From positions 1 through 64,000 of the forward strand of contig DAHVFH010000210.1 of the NCBI GenBank assembly GCA_027317105.1: a DNA stretch of 64,000 nucleotides. The letters are read 5' to 3'. The stretch comes from Cytophagales bacterium. Lineage in GTDB: Bacteria; Bacteroidota; Bacteroidia; Cytophagales; Cyclobacteriaceae. Of the stretch, positions 7,316 through 15,718 are shown piece by piece. Made by a program: the position numbers and the translations under genes. How positions within the stretch are numbered: position 1 is the stretch's first letter; the number at the start of each line of letters is the position of its first letter. The notes under the pieces were generated by a model that ran no database searches, was not told the origin of the DNA, and worked only from the letters and a program-made list of their open reading frames with translations.

Positions 7316-8449
7316 GTGTCGCCCTCCCGATTAGCAGTTAATATAACTTTCTTTTTGAACGGATTTGTCCACGCAAATTATTTTTCCCGGCTCCCGAAGA
7401 TCCAAGAGCTGTTTTCGATTGACAATGGAGTTGTTGGTCTTGTGTTGCTCTCATCTTCTGTTGGCGCGCTATTGGCTATGCCGTTTACTGGCTGGTTAAT
7501 TATCCGCAATGGCAGTCGTAGGATCACGATTTTTGGTGCATTCTTCTATTGTTCCCTTATACCACTGATCTCTTTGATGCCCTCAATTTTGGGGTTGGCA
7601 TTCCTTTTTTTTATCATGGGCATTTCAGCAGGAATGTTGGACGTTGCCATGAATTCTCAAGCCGTGATGGTGGAGAAACAACTGAATAAACCAATTATGA
7701 CATCCTTCCACGCTTTGTTCAGTATTGGTATGGCATTAGGCGCAGGGTCAGGTGCTCTTTTCGTAAAACTAGGTTCCGGCTTGTTCACCCATTTCACCGT
7801 GATCTCAGCTATCTGCATGGTTACCGTATTTCTTGCTCGCTATTACCTTATCCATGACAAACCAGCAATCCGCACAACCGATGAACCCGCATTTCGCTTG
7901 CCGAATGCAGCGATGGTAAGTATTGGAGTGATCGCTTTTTGCTGTATGCTCGGTGAAGGCGCCATGGCCGACTGGAGCACGAACTACATGGAACATATTG
8001 CCCATGCCAGCCGCGCCCTGTCGCCCTTAGGGCTATCTTCCTTCGCACTTGCGATGACGATAGGGAGGATTTTAGGAGATAATGCCCGGATTAAATTCGG
8101 AGACCGCGCATTAATGATTGGGTGTGGCCTTGTGGCCACGGTGGGTTTGTGTATTGCTATTCTCTTCATACATCCCCTATTTGTGATCGTTGGCTTGTTT
8201 ATAGTAGGCATTGGATTGTCCGCAATTGTACCCATTGCCTACAGCATTTCTGGTCACACTAAAGATCTCCCTCCGGGCGTTGGTTTAGCAATGGTCACCA
8301 CCGTAGGCTATGCCGGATTTTTATTTGGGCCACCCATCATTGGATTTATTGCTCAATGGCAAAATCTAAGGATCGCTCTAGGCTTTGTGGTTATTCTTTT
8401 TTTGATGATGACACTACTAAGTTATCTCAGAAAAGAAAGATCAACTTAG
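7316..8449 (+). CDS. Major facilitator superfamily transporter, YbjJ-like
   Basis: This 377-residue protein is made almost wholly of hydrophobic segments, consistent with about 12 inner-membrane helices. The opening N-G-F-V-H-A-N-Y-F-S-R-L-P block followed by a loop with N-G-S-R-R between helices 2 and 3 resembles the YbjJ/fucose-permease-like branch of MFS. The start is GTG at 7316; no ATG is available nearby. It begins 32 bases after the sialidase-like gene and may be cotranscribed with it. Its stop overlaps the stop of the convergent DsbA-family gene by three bases. The substrate is unknown. Confidence 0.8.
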   Translation: MSPSRLAVNITFFLNGFVHANYFSRLPKIQELFSIDNGVVGLVLLSSSVGALLAMPFTGWLIIRNGSRRITIFGAFFYCSLIPLISLMPSILGLAFLFFIMGISAGMLDVAMNSQAVMVEKQLNKPIMTSFHALFSIGMALGAGSGALFVKLGSGLFTHFTVISAICMVTVFLARYYLIHDKPAIRTTDEPAFRLPNAAMVSIGVIAFCCMLGEGAMADWSTNYMEHIAHASRALSPLGLSSFALAMTIGRILGDNARIKFGDRALMIGCGLVATVGLCIAILFIHPLFVIVGLFIVGIGLSAIVPIAYSISGHTKDLPPGVGLAMVTTVGYAGFLFGPPIIGFIAQWQNLRIALGFVVILFLMMTLLSYLRKERST

Positions 8450-9132
8450 CAATCTTTCGCCTCTACTTCACAAGCTTCATCGGTTGGGTCAGTCGTGCTT
8501 CCTATTTCAGTAAAAGCCCTGACAAAAACATTGGTGGGTTGCGCCCCTGAAACGCCATACTTATTGTTGATGATATAAAAAGGAACTCCGGAAATACTTC
8601 GTTGCTGATTGAATTGCTCTTCCATTCTCACTTCGGTCGTTAGCTCATCACTTTTCAAAAAGGCTTCTGTCGCTGTTGAATCCATTTCTAATTGACTCGC
8701 AATTTCAACTAAGTTCTTGGTTTGGGTGAGATCCGTTCCTTTTTCAAAATAAGCGTTCATCAGTGCCTCTTTCATTTCATGTTGCTTGCCTTTTGATTTT
8801 GAATAAGCAATGAGACGATGGGCGTCCAAGGTATTGGGAGAAATTTTTTGTTTCGAAAAATCAAACTTGAGGCCTTCAGTGGCAGCTACGCCCGCTACAT
8901 GATTGCTCAACTGCCGATACTTTTCCTCACCACCAAATTTGGCAACCAAATAGTCCTTTTGATTCCTTCCTTCTTTGGGCATATCGGGATTAAGCTCGAA
9001 GGGGTGATACTCCACTTCAAAATCAAAATCATTTTTCAACTGATCTATGGCTTTTTCTAAACGTCTTTTGCCGATGTAGCACCAGGGACAGACTACATCT
9101 GACACCACATCAATTTTAATGGTTTGCTTCAT
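8446..9132 (-). CDS. DsbA-family thiol oxidoreductase, FrnE-like
   Basis: The thioredoxin-fold protein has the redox motif C-P-W-C at residues 15-18 (D-V-V-C-P-W-C-Y-I-G-K), and the later G-V-S-G-A-Q-P stretch typical of the FrnE branch; the cis-proline is in S-G-V-P-F-Y-I-I. It has no signal peptide, so it is cytoplasmic, where FrnE-like proteins act as disulfide isomerases or oxidoreductases. The ATG at 9132 is preferred; a GTG 24 bases upstream would add eight residues without family resemblance. The C-terminus runs into the convergent MFS gene (TAA and TAG stops overlap). Confidence 0.87.
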   Translation of the reverse strand: MKQTIKIDVVSDVVCPWCYIGKRRLEKAIDQLKNDFDFEVEYHPFELNPDMPKEGRNQKDYLVAKFGGEEKYRQLSNHVAGVAATEGLKFDFSKQKISPNTLDAHRLIAYSKSKGKQHEMKEALMNAYFEKGTDLTQTKNLVEIASQLEMDSTATEAFLKSDELTTEVRMEEQFNQQRSISGVPFYIINNKYGVSGAQPTNVFVRAFTEIGSTTDPTDEACEVEAKDC

Positions 9133-9220
9133 TTGAATTATTTTAGGCTCTAACACAAGACAAAGAAAGGAGGTTCAAACTCCTCTAAAATTTCAATTCG
9201 GCCTTTTCAAACCTTTATCT

Positions 9221-9228
9221 TATTTTTG
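9221..9228 (+). promoter_or_regulatory. Possible Bacteroidota -7 element before ahcY
   Basis: TATTTTTG matches the Bacteroidota -7 consensus TAnnTTTG exactly and lies 28 bases before the ahcY ATG, giving a short leader of about 20 bases. No clear -33 TTG box is seen at the usual distance, so this is a candidate only. Confidence 0.4.
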
Positions 9229-9256
9229 TGTTTTAATTGAACTAAAAGACAAAATT

Positions 9257-10564
9257 ATGACTGTAACCGAGAAAGTTTCGCACAAAGTAAAAGATATGTC
9301 GCTGGCGGCATGGGGACGTAAAGAAATTAAGCTGGCAGAAGCTGAAATGCCAGGCCTGATGGCCTTACGTGCAGAATATGGCATAAAAAAACCACTGAAA
9401 GACGCACGCATTGCAGGCTGCCTCCACATGACCATTCAAACAGCCGTGTTGATTGAAACCCTTGTGGAATTAGGCGCAGAAGTAACCTGGAGTTCTTGCA
9501 ACATATTTTCAACCCAAGACCATGCCGCTGCCGCGATTGCCGCTGCTGGGGTTCCTGTGTTTGCCTGGAAGGGAATGAACGAAAAAGAATTTGACTGGTG
9601 CATTGAACAAACACTGCATGCCTTTAAAGATGGCAAAGCCTTGAATATGATTTTAGATGATGGTGGTGACCTCACAAACATGGTTCTGGATCGGTATCCG
9701 GAGTTGATCCCAGGCATCAAGGGCATCTCTGAAGAAACGACTACTGGCGTACATCGCCTTATTGAAAGAATGAATGCCGGCAAATTGCCAATACCTGCCA
9801 TCAATATCAACGACTCTGTAACCAAATCAAAATTCGACAACAAATACGGTTGCAAAGAATCATTGGTGGACGCTATTCGCAGGGCTACAGATGTAATGAT
9901 GGCGGGAAAAGTAGCTGTTGTTGCCGGCTACGGAGATGTAGGCAAAGGCTCCGCAGCTTCCTTACGTGGAGCTGGTGCTCGTGTAATTGTTACCGAGATC
10001 GATCCTATCTGCGCACTGCAGGCTGCCATGGATGGGTTTGCAGTGAAGAAAATGGATGATGCCGTGAAAGGTGCTGACATCGTGGTGACCGCCACCGGCA
10101 ATTTCGGAATCATTTTAGGAAGGCATTTTGAAAGCATGAAAGACAAAACGATCGTCTGTAACATCGGCCACTTTGATAATGAAATTGATGTAGCTTGGCT
10201 GAATAAGAATGCGCTGAAGGATGAAATTAAACCACAAGTTGACTTGTATACTTTGAAAAATGGCAACCAGGTTATCTTGTTAGCAGAAGGCCGTTTGGTA
10301 AACTTGGGTTGTGCCACTGGGCATCCTTCTTTTGTGATGTCGAATTCATTTTCGAACCAGACCATCGCACAACTTGAACTTTGGACCAACTCCGACAAGT
10401 ACGAGAACAAAGTGTATATGCTGCCTAAACACTTGGACGAAAAAGTGGCCCAATTGCACTTGAAGAAAATAGGTGTAGAATTGGATACCCTATCGACTGA
10501 ACAAGCTAAATACATCGGAGTAGAAGTGAAAGGACCATTTAAACCTGATTATTACCGTTATTGA
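9257..10564 (+). CDS. ahcY: Adenosylhomocysteinase (S-adenosylhomocysteine hydrolase)
   Basis: AhcY splits S-adenosylhomocysteine into adenosine and homocysteine using bound NAD, keeping methylation reactions going. The 435-residue chain carries S-C-N-I-F-S-T-Q-D-H-A-A-A-A-I (signature 1), D-D-G-G-D-L-T, the NAD fold G-Y-G-D-V-G-K-G (signature 2), G-H-F-D-N-E-I-D, and G-C-A-T-G-H-P-S-F-V-M-S-N-S-F. It ends K-P-D-Y-Y-R-Y, the conserved C-terminal tail that reaches into the neighbour subunit. It stands alone, with a candidate promoter in front and a strong terminator behind. Confidence 0.97.
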   Translation: MTVTEKVSHKVKDMSLAAWGRKEIKLAEAEMPGLMALRAEYGIKKPLKDARIAGCLHMTIQTAVLIETLVELGAEVTWSSCNIFSTQDHAAAAIAAAGVPVFAWKGMNEKEFDWCIEQTLHAFKDGKALNMILDDGGDLTNMVLDRYPELIPGIKGISEETTTGVHRLIERMNAGKLPIPAININDSVTKSKFDNKYGCKESLVDAIRRATDVMMAGKVAVVAGYGDVGKGSAASLRGAGARVIVTEIDPICALQAAMDGFAVKKMDDAVKGADIVVTATGNFGIILGRHFESMKDKTIVCNIGHFDNEIDVAWLNKNALKDEIKPQVDLYTLKNGNQVILLAEGRLVNLGCATGHPSFVMSNSFSNQTIAQLELWTNSDKYENKVYMLPKHLDEKVAQLHLKKIGVELDTLSTEQAKYIGVEVKGPFKPDYYRY

Positions 10565-10628
10565 TCCTACTTTGCTAAAAGCTTCGTAGGATAAACAATC
10601 TTCGCTCTCTGCTTGCAAAATGGAGAGT

Positions 10629-10656
10629 CCCCGCCCGAACAAGGCGGGGTTTTTTT
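10629..10656 (+). terminator. Intrinsic terminator after ahcY
   Basis: Seven-pair GC stem CCCCGCC / GGCGGGG with loop CGAACAA, followed directly by seven T. It lies 64 bases after the ahcY stop and in the right orientation. Confidence 0.92.
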
Positions 10657-10716
10657 ATTGTTGAAGGCACAAGGTAGAAGGGCTTTTCGAGGAAGGATAT
10701 TTAAGATAAGCTTCTG

Positions 10717-11064
10717 TCATCCAATTCGTTTCGCCTTATACCCTTCCTTCAAAAGTGCTTGCACCACTTTGTCACGAAGATCTCCCTGCAAAATAATTTC
10801 CCTGTCTTTACAAGACCCACCAACTCCACATTTTGATTTCAACAGTTTAGTGAGTGTTTCCAAGTCGGTTGTTTTTCCAACGAATCCAGTAACAAGTGTC
10901 ACTTGCTTTCCGGCTCTGCCGTTTTTGTCCAAAAGGACTTTTAGATTTTGCTGTTGCATGGGCAGGGTTATTGGCTCTTCGGTATTAGAAATGTCATAAT
11001 CAAAATTTTCGCTGGTTGAATAAACTACGCCCTCGCGATTCTTCCAGTTATTGGTCTTTGCCAT
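10717..11064 (-). CDS. yciH: SUI1/eIF1-like translation factor YciH
   Basis: This 115-residue protein has a C-terminal SUI1 domain: L-D-K-N-G-R-A-G-K-Q-V-T-L-V-T-G-F, L-K-S-K-C-G-V-G-G-S and I-I-L-Q-G-D-L-R-D-K-V. The family is homologous to eukaryotic initiation factor 1. In E. coli YciH can discriminate against non-canonical initiation and affects translation under stress; its role in Bacteroidota is not established to my knowledge. It starts four bases after the J-domain gene upstream, so the two are almost certainly one transcript. Confidence 0.88.
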   Translation of the reverse strand: MAKTNNWKNREGVVYSTSENFDYDISNTEEPITLPMQQQNLKVLLDKNGRAGKQVTLVTGFVGKTTDLETLTKLLKSKCGVGGSCKDREIILQGDLRDKVVQALLKEGYKAKRIG

Positions 11065-11068
11065 AGCA

Positions 11069-11857
11069 CTAAAATTTATGGATTTGAAGAAAAACTAAAG
11101 TCAATAGAAATAAAAGCAAATTCACGATACCGATATTGAACCGGAACTCCACTCCTTTCCAATAAAAAGCTCCAACCAACGAAGTCAGCAACAACAGAAT
11201 CGGCCAGAAAATAAAATTACCATAAATTGACAATTCTACATCTGTGCGATAGTGCGTCACCTCATCTTCCAAGATAAGCGGAATGGAAAACCAAGCCGTG
11301 CGGTAAATCCCAATTCGATTGGCTTCCCGCAAATTTCTTGCGCCTTCGCGGGTTACGTTCACGGTTTCACCATCGAGTAGCTCAAGCTTATACGATGAGC
11401 CTCGATCGGTCGGATTTTCGCTGACAACTTCGGTAATTGTCTTTACAGGTGGTAATGAATAGTCAGCAATAAGCACCATTGAAAACAAGAGCGTCAACCG
11501 CGAAATCATCAATGCATATTGAAGGTTAGCAGCCATCATTGAAAGAATTTCTTCCCGATGGCTTGGTCTTTTAGGGGTTGGTGCCTGTGGTCTGGGCCGA
11601 TACTGAGGATCGCGATGTTTTCTAACTGGTTCTTCAACTTGCGCTTCCGCACCTTTCAGCATCTGATCGTAAATCGCTTTTCGCAACGGGTCGCCCAAAA
11701 CTTCATAGGCTTCGTTCACTTCCTTAAAAATGGCCTCCGCTTCGGGTGACGGATTTTTATCAGGATGAAACTGTAACGCCAGTTTTCGATAGGCCTGCTT
11801 TGTCTCGCCCTCGGTAGCGTATATGTTGAGGCTTAATATGAAATAATAGTTTTTCAA
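11069..11857 (-). CDS. Membrane-anchored J-domain (DnaJ-like) protein
   Basis: The first 65 or so residues form a J-domain: a helix with Q-A-Y-R-K-L-A, the essential H-P-D tripeptide in F-H-P-D-K-N-P, then F-K-E-V-N-E-A-Y-E-V-L-G-D. A Pro/Arg-rich linker follows, then about four hydrophobic segments in the C-terminal half. It lacks the G/F, zinc and substrate domains of true DnaJ, so it is a specialised co-chaperone that would recruit DnaK to the inner membrane. The start is TTG at 11857; the ATG just upstream hits a stop at once. The yciH gene follows four bases after its stop. Confidence 0.83.
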   Translation of the reverse strand: MKNYYFILSLNIYATEGETKQAYRKLALQFHPDKNPSPEAEAIFKEVNEAYEVLGDPLRKAIYDQMLKGAEAQVEEPVRKHRDPQYRPRPQAPTPKRPSHREEILSMMAANLQYALMISRLTLLFSMVLIADYSLPPVKTITEVVSENPTDRGSSYKLELLDGETVNVTREGARNLREANRIGIYRTAWFSIPLILEDEVTHYRTDVELSIYGNFIFWPILLLLTSLVGAFYWKGVEFRFNIGIVNLLLFLLTLVFLQIHKF

Positions 11858-11872
11858 TTACTTCATAAAAGT

Positions 11873-11895
11873 AAAAAAAGCCCTGATATCAGGGC
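11873..11895 (-). terminator. Intrinsic terminator after the UspA gene
   Basis: Perfect palindrome GCCCTGATATCAGGGC (11880-11895) followed on the minus-strand transcript by seven T. It ends the universal stress gene before the J-domain gene begins. Confidence 0.85.
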
Positions 11896-11918
11896 TTAGA
11901 ATATTCATTTAACAAATT

Positions 11919-12767
11919 TTAACGCTTCACCACAAACGTGAGCACCGGGCGCTTGGAGTGGCCAACCACATCCTCAGCAATGCTTCCGGCCATCACGTGC
12001 GCGAACCCTGTGCGGCCATGTGTCGCCATCGCAATTAAATCAGCATTGATACTGTCAGAGAAATAAATTATTCCTTCCTCCTCTGCCAAGTCGTTGTACA
12101 CATTGATGGTGTAATTCTTCAGTTGTAATTTTTTGGCGAAATTGAACATGGCATCTTTCACCACGCGATCGCGTTGAAAATCAGCCGGTGTGTTGATACG
12201 TACCAAGTGAATTGTTGAATTATATAATTCCTGGGTCTTTTTTACAAAACGTGAAAAAACCTCCTCTTCTTTCGATAATGAGGTGGCATAAACAATGTTT
12301 TTAAATTCAGTAGTAGCAGGTTTGCGTTGCACTGTCAGTACGGGACAATGAGAATGTCTCACGACTTTTTCCGTGTTTGTTCCGATCACTAAATCTTCTA
12401 TTTTGGAATGTCCTTTTGTACCCATTACGATAAGATCCACTTTGCGTTCAGTCACGATGGTGGTAATACCATGATAGGGGTTACCCAACCGAAGCTCACC
12501 CGTGATTTTAACCGCAGCGTACTTTGGATCTTTAACCAATTTTTCGAGTTGGGCTTTCGACTTCTTCAATAGCTCAAAAGTAAAAAGCCGGTCTTCCCAA
12601 TTGCTTTTTTGCCATTCGCCAGAAATGCGGTATGATTCCGGTGTTGCTTCTTCTACTACGTTTAACGCGATAAGCTCGGCTCCGTCTTTTTTGGCGATAT
12701 CAAAAGCCACGTCAAAGGCAACGGCAGAGGTCTTGGAGTAATCAACGGGAATTAGGATTTTTTTCAT
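11919..12767 (-). CDS. Universal stress protein, tandem UspA domains
   Basis: This 282-residue protein holds two UspA folds. The first (residues 1-147) begins K-K-I-L-I-P-V-D-Y-S and has the ATP-type G-T-K-G-H-S-K-I-E-D-L-V-I-G-T-N-T-E-K-V loop (G-2x-G-9x-G-S/T). The second, from about 155, ends M-A-T-H-G-R-T-G-F-A-H-V-M-A-G-S-I-A-E, a matching loop. Both loops look intact, so ATP binding is plausible. Such tandem proteins are common in Bacteroidota, usually induced by stress; the client or output is unknown. It stands alone with its own terminator. Confidence 0.9.
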   Translation of the reverse strand: MKKILIPVDYSKTSAVAFDVAFDIAKKDGAELIALNVVEEATPESYRISGEWQKSNWEDRLFTFELLKKSKAQLEKLVKDPKYAAVKITGELRLGNPYHGITTIVTERKVDLIVMGTKGHSKIEDLVIGTNTEKVVRHSHCPVLTVQRKPATTEFKNIVYATSLSKEEEVFSRFVKKTQELYNSTIHLVRINTPADFQRDRVVKDAMFNFAKKLQLKNYTINVYNDLAEEEGIIYFSDSINADLIAMATHGRTGFAHVMAGSIAEDVVGHSKRPVLTFVVKR

Positions 12768-12902
12768 TGTTCAAAGTTTAAGTCGTATAATTAAGATATC
12801 TAAATAATCAAAGAATGAAGGTAAGAATTTTAGTTCAATCATAAAACAGAATATTATCTGTTCCTATTATGACTTAAGTCATTTTTTATGAAATCAAGTA
12901 CA

Positions 12903-12929
12903 AAATCCTGGAAGGGCAATCAGGATTTT
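12903..12929 (-). terminator. Probable terminator after menA
   Basis: Hairpin AAAATCCTG / CAGGATTTT with a ten-base loop, starting just after the menA stop codon. On the menA transcript it is followed by only four T. The opposite orientation has a ten-T run but no plus-strand gene precedes it, so the direction assignment rests on context. Confidence 0.5.
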
Positions 12930-12933
12930 TTTT

Positions 12934-13824
12934 TTAACCAAACAAACTCCCGATTCCAAAAAGTAACACAAAAAGCAAAGTTGATAAGGCCATCTGCCTG
13001 AGTAAAGGATCCAGTTTTTCTGACGGTAACTTAGCCACCGATCGGCCATTAATGACCAATAATGGGATGGAAAGCAGGAACAAAAATTGAACGGGAGATT
13101 TATAATTGATGACTACATAAATCACTGAACAAAAAATCCCGCTCATCAGTAATACCCAATGATATCGAGTAGCCTTTATTCGGCCTATTCGCACAGGAAT
13201 TGAAAACTTTCCGGCTGAACGGTCTGAATCAATATCGCGGATGTTATTGATATTCAAAACCGCTATTGAAAAAAAACCACAACTCAAGGCTGGCAAAATC
13301 AAAGGGACAGAAAACTCCTTCGTAAATAAATATTGCGAACCCATAACCCCAACCAACCCAAAGAAAATTAGGACCGAAAGATCACCAAGACCCATATAGC
13401 CATATGGCTTTTTCCCTACCGTATAGGCAATAGCCGCCACAATGGAGAGTAAACCCAAGCCTAAAAAAAAGAGGAATGGTTTTAGCTCAAATCCAAATGC
13501 AGTATATAGCAGCGTTGTGCCACTGATTAAACTCAGTAAAATAAAAATCAGGATAGCCACCTTCATTTTTCCCTGACTAATTGCTCCTGATTGAACTGCC
13601 CGCAACGGTCCTTGGCGCTGGCCATGGTCGGCTCCATTTACCGTATCGCCATAATCGTTGGCCAGATTTGAAAGCACTTGCAAAAAAATAGTCGTGCAAC
13701 AACAGAGAAAGAAAATCATCCCACTGAACTTTGATTGCGATGCCGCCAGAAATCCGCCCATGCCAATACAAGCGAGAGAGAGCGGTAGGGTACGCAGTCG
13801 AAAGGCTTCAATCCAAATCTTCAT
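12934..13824 (-). CDS. menA: 1,4-dihydroxy-2-naphthoate polyprenyltransferase
   Basis: MenA attaches the polyprenyl tail to DHNA in the membrane, the step before methylation to menaquinone, the main quinone of Bacteroidota. The 296-residue protein has about eight to nine hydrophobic segments and the UbiA-family Asp motifs N-D-Y-G-D-x-x-x-G-x-D (first, prenyl-diphosphate/Mg site) and N-N-I-R-D-I-D-S-D (second). G-P-L-R-A-V-Q-S-G after the first motif is characteristic of MenA over other UbiA enzymes. It opens with W-I-E-A-F-R-L-R-T-L-P. No other men gene is nearby. Confidence 0.93.
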   Translation of the reverse strand: MKIWIEAFRLRTLPLSLACIGMGGFLAASQSKFSGMIFFLCCCTTIFLQVLSNLANDYGDTVNGADHGQRQGPLRAVQSGAISQGKMKVAILIFILLSLISGTTLLYTAFGFELKPFLFFLGLGLLSIVAAIAYTVGKKPYGYMGLGDLSVLIFFGLVGVMGSQYLFTKEFSVPLILPALSCGFFSIAVLNINNIRDIDSDRSAGKFSIPVRIGRIKATRYHWVLLMSGIFCSVIYVVINYKSPVQFLFLLSIPLLVINGRSVAKLPSEKLDPLLRQMALSTLLFVLLFGIGSLFG

Positions 13825-13869
13825 AGTAACTTTTTGTCAAATATAGATGAATGTAGGCAGTCAAATTGG

Positions 13870-14175
13870 CTATGACTTTCGTTTAGTATTGACAAACGAT
13901 AAATTCGAGATAACGGTAGTCTTCACCCTTCCAAGGTATTTCGAAATCTCGTCCGGGTAATTGTGAATGTTGTTCAAATCTTCCCGCTCGGTGATGTTGA
14001 TTAAACGGGTAGCGTAAGTGACATCGCGCGTAATTTGCTCTCCTTGTACGATAGCAATTTTCAGTAATTCCACTTTTATTTCCTTGATAATATTCACAAA
14101 AAAAGGAATCGATTTATACGTTAAATCAGTGTGGTTCTTTACCTCATCATAGAGCTGTTTCAATTTGGTATACAT
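13870..14175 (-). CDS. Hypothetical protein, 101 residues
   Basis: I do not recognise a family. The protein opens MYTKLKQLYDEVKNHT and is mixed helical and charged, with no signal peptide, membrane segment or cysteine. It ends in a basic T-K-R-K-S tail. The ATG at 14175 is well placed and no longer frame competes on either strand, so coding is likely. It lies on the same strand between the amidohydrolase and menA genes, 76 bases after the former and 45 before the latter. Confidence 0.55.
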   Translation of the reverse strand: MYTKLKQLYDEVKNHTDLTYKSIPFFVNIIKEIKVELLKIAIVQGEQITRDVTYATRLINITEREDLNNIHNYPDEISKYLGRVKTTVISNLSFVNTKRKS

Positions 14176-14251
14176 CGTTTGTTGGTTTGTTAACCTTTTC
14201 TTGTCAGCAAAGATTAGTTTTAAAAGACTTCAAAAAAAATCTTACGCTAAT

Positions 14252-15586
14252 CTATCGGATGTTATAACCATTCACTGGGCCGCCATGAAAAAATTTTCCA
14301 GGTGTCATTACTCCATCCTGTTTGAATATTTCTCCATCTTTCATAACAAATTTAACCTCTCTAAGCGCGTCAATTTGTTGCAGTGGATTACCCAAAACAC
14401 CAATAAAATCGGCCGCCAATCCAACCTTTATCGGACCACGCGTAAGTTCGGTCTCACTAACTTTATAGCCATTAATCGTCATCGCGCGGATAATATCGAC
14501 ATTTGGAATTTTTGCTGCTTTCCAGGTTTCAATAAATTCAATGGCCACCTCTCCTCTTGTTTTTCCTGGAACGTAATAGTCCGCATCGGTAGAAAAAGTA
14601 AGCGGCACTTTATTGTCGTAAGCATTACGAAGACTGGCGACTGTTTTTGCATACCGTTCTGGCGTAGTGTGCTCTGGCAGGGTAATTGGGGTTTCCGTTC
14701 CGGCACGCCAAATTCCTTTTTTTGCCATCAACTTGTGCATTTCATCATTCATTCCATTGTCGTGAGCAATTGACCAAATACCCGCTTCTATAGCACGTTT
14801 AGCTCCGTCAACCGTTTGCACATGCCCTTCCACCTTCATTCCCCCTTTAGCTGCTTCCGCTACTACTAATTGAATATTCTCCACGGAGTATCCCCAAGGT
14901 TTACAATCCACGCATATCTTAATCACCTTGGCGCCATAGAGCATATTTTGATGAACGGCTTTTATTATCTCGTCTGGCGTATCGGCATCTAAGTATTCGG
15001 GGTTAACAATATTTTTTCCGATGCCCATTTCAGGCGTTGGCCAAAATTGTCCGCCCATACCTCCGATGATTATTCCTGAGTTAATTATCTTCGGGCCAGG
15101 AATCCATCCTTGTTCAATGGCAAGACGCAACGCAGTGTCAGCATAGTTCCCATTGTTGCCCATGTCCCTTACAATCGTAAATCCAGAGGCAAGCATTTGC
15201 ATTCCGTTAGAGGCTGCCTGGATTGCCCGCAATGCTGTGCTTTCACTAATGTAAGTGTAGTAATAAATGTTTCTTTCAGGCACAATTTTGTAAGTAAGCG
15301 CCAGATGATTATGGGCATCGACTAAGCCAGGCATGATCGTGAGGGATGAAAGATCAATGATTTTGGCTCCTACAGGAATAGAAAGATCGGAACCAACGGC
15401 TTTGAATTTTCCATTCTCAATTAGGATAATTTGGTTATCCAGAATTTTTCCAGTTTCAGGATCCAGCAAATGCCCTGCTTTGACAGCTGTAACAACAAAA
15501 ACATCCTGGGCGTTTGCGGAGAACGTGTAAATAATGGTGAAGCAAAAAAAGAGGGAGAAAATCCATCTTCTAGAATCATTTTTCAT
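14252..15586 (-). CDS. Secreted metal-dependent amidohydrolase (imidazolonepropionase-like)
   Basis: This 444-residue protein has a signal peptide ending F-S-A-N-A-Q and an amidohydrolase TIM-barrel: D-A-H-N-H-L (first metal-binding His pair), a candidate bridging lysine in G-A-K-V-I-K-I-C, the later histidines in E-G-H-V-Q-T and I-A-H-D-N-G, and the catalytic Asp in F-S-T-D-A-D-Y. The C-terminal strand domain ends with K-V-G-L-A-A-D-F-I-G-V. Relatives are prolidases, Xaa-Arg dipeptidases and imidazolonepropionase-like enzymes, commonly exported in Bacteroidota. The substrate cannot be read from sequence. Confidence 0.85.
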   Translation of the reverse strand: MKNDSRRWIFSLFFCFTIIYTFSANAQDVFVVTAVKAGHLLDPETGKILDNQIILIENGKFKAVGSDLSIPVGAKIIDLSSLTIMPGLVDAHNHLALTYKIVPERNIYYYTYISESTALRAIQAASNGMQMLASGFTIVRDMGNNGNYADTALRLAIEQGWIPGPKIINSGIIIGGMGGQFWPTPEMGIGKNIVNPEYLDADTPDEIIKAVHQNMLYGAKVIKICVDCKPWGYSVENIQLVVAEAAKGGMKVEGHVQTVDGAKRAIEAGIWSIAHDNGMNDEMHKLMAKKGIWRAGTETPITLPEHTTPERYAKTVASLRNAYDNKVPLTFSTDADYYVPGKTRGEVAIEFIETWKAAKIPNVDIIRAMTINGYKVSETELTRGPIKVGLAADFIGVLGNPLQQIDALREVKFVMKDGEIFKQDGVMTPGKFFHGGPVNGYNIR

Positions 15587-15668
15587 AGGGTCATGGTTAT
15601 TTCGGCTTAACCTACAAAAAAATTGAATCAGAGGAAAGAGAATAAAATTGACTTAACTCTTCCAAAAC

Positions 15669-15700
15669 AAAAAGCTGCCCATATTTATGGACAGCTTTTA
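15669..15700 (-). terminator. Intrinsic terminator after the coiled-coil lipoprotein
   Basis: Stem AAAGCTG / CAGCTTT (15671-15677 with 15692-15698), extended by CCAT/ATGG, with T-rich sequence following on the minus-strand transcript. It lies 20 bases after the stop at 15719. Confidence 0.7.
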
Positions 15701-15718
15701 TACAGGGAAGGATACTAG

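Noticed and set aside
9928..10515. 195-codon antisense frame across ahcY
   Set aside because: It lies wholly opposite a strongly conserved enzyme and has no recognisable protein motif; it is a shadow of codon bias.
10565..10628. Riboswitch after ahcY
   Set aside because: The only structure is the downstream terminator; there is no conserved aptamer-like element.
14165..14773. 202-codon frame opposite the amidohydrolase
   Set aside because: It overlaps an enzyme gene with clear catalytic motifs and its translation has no family character.
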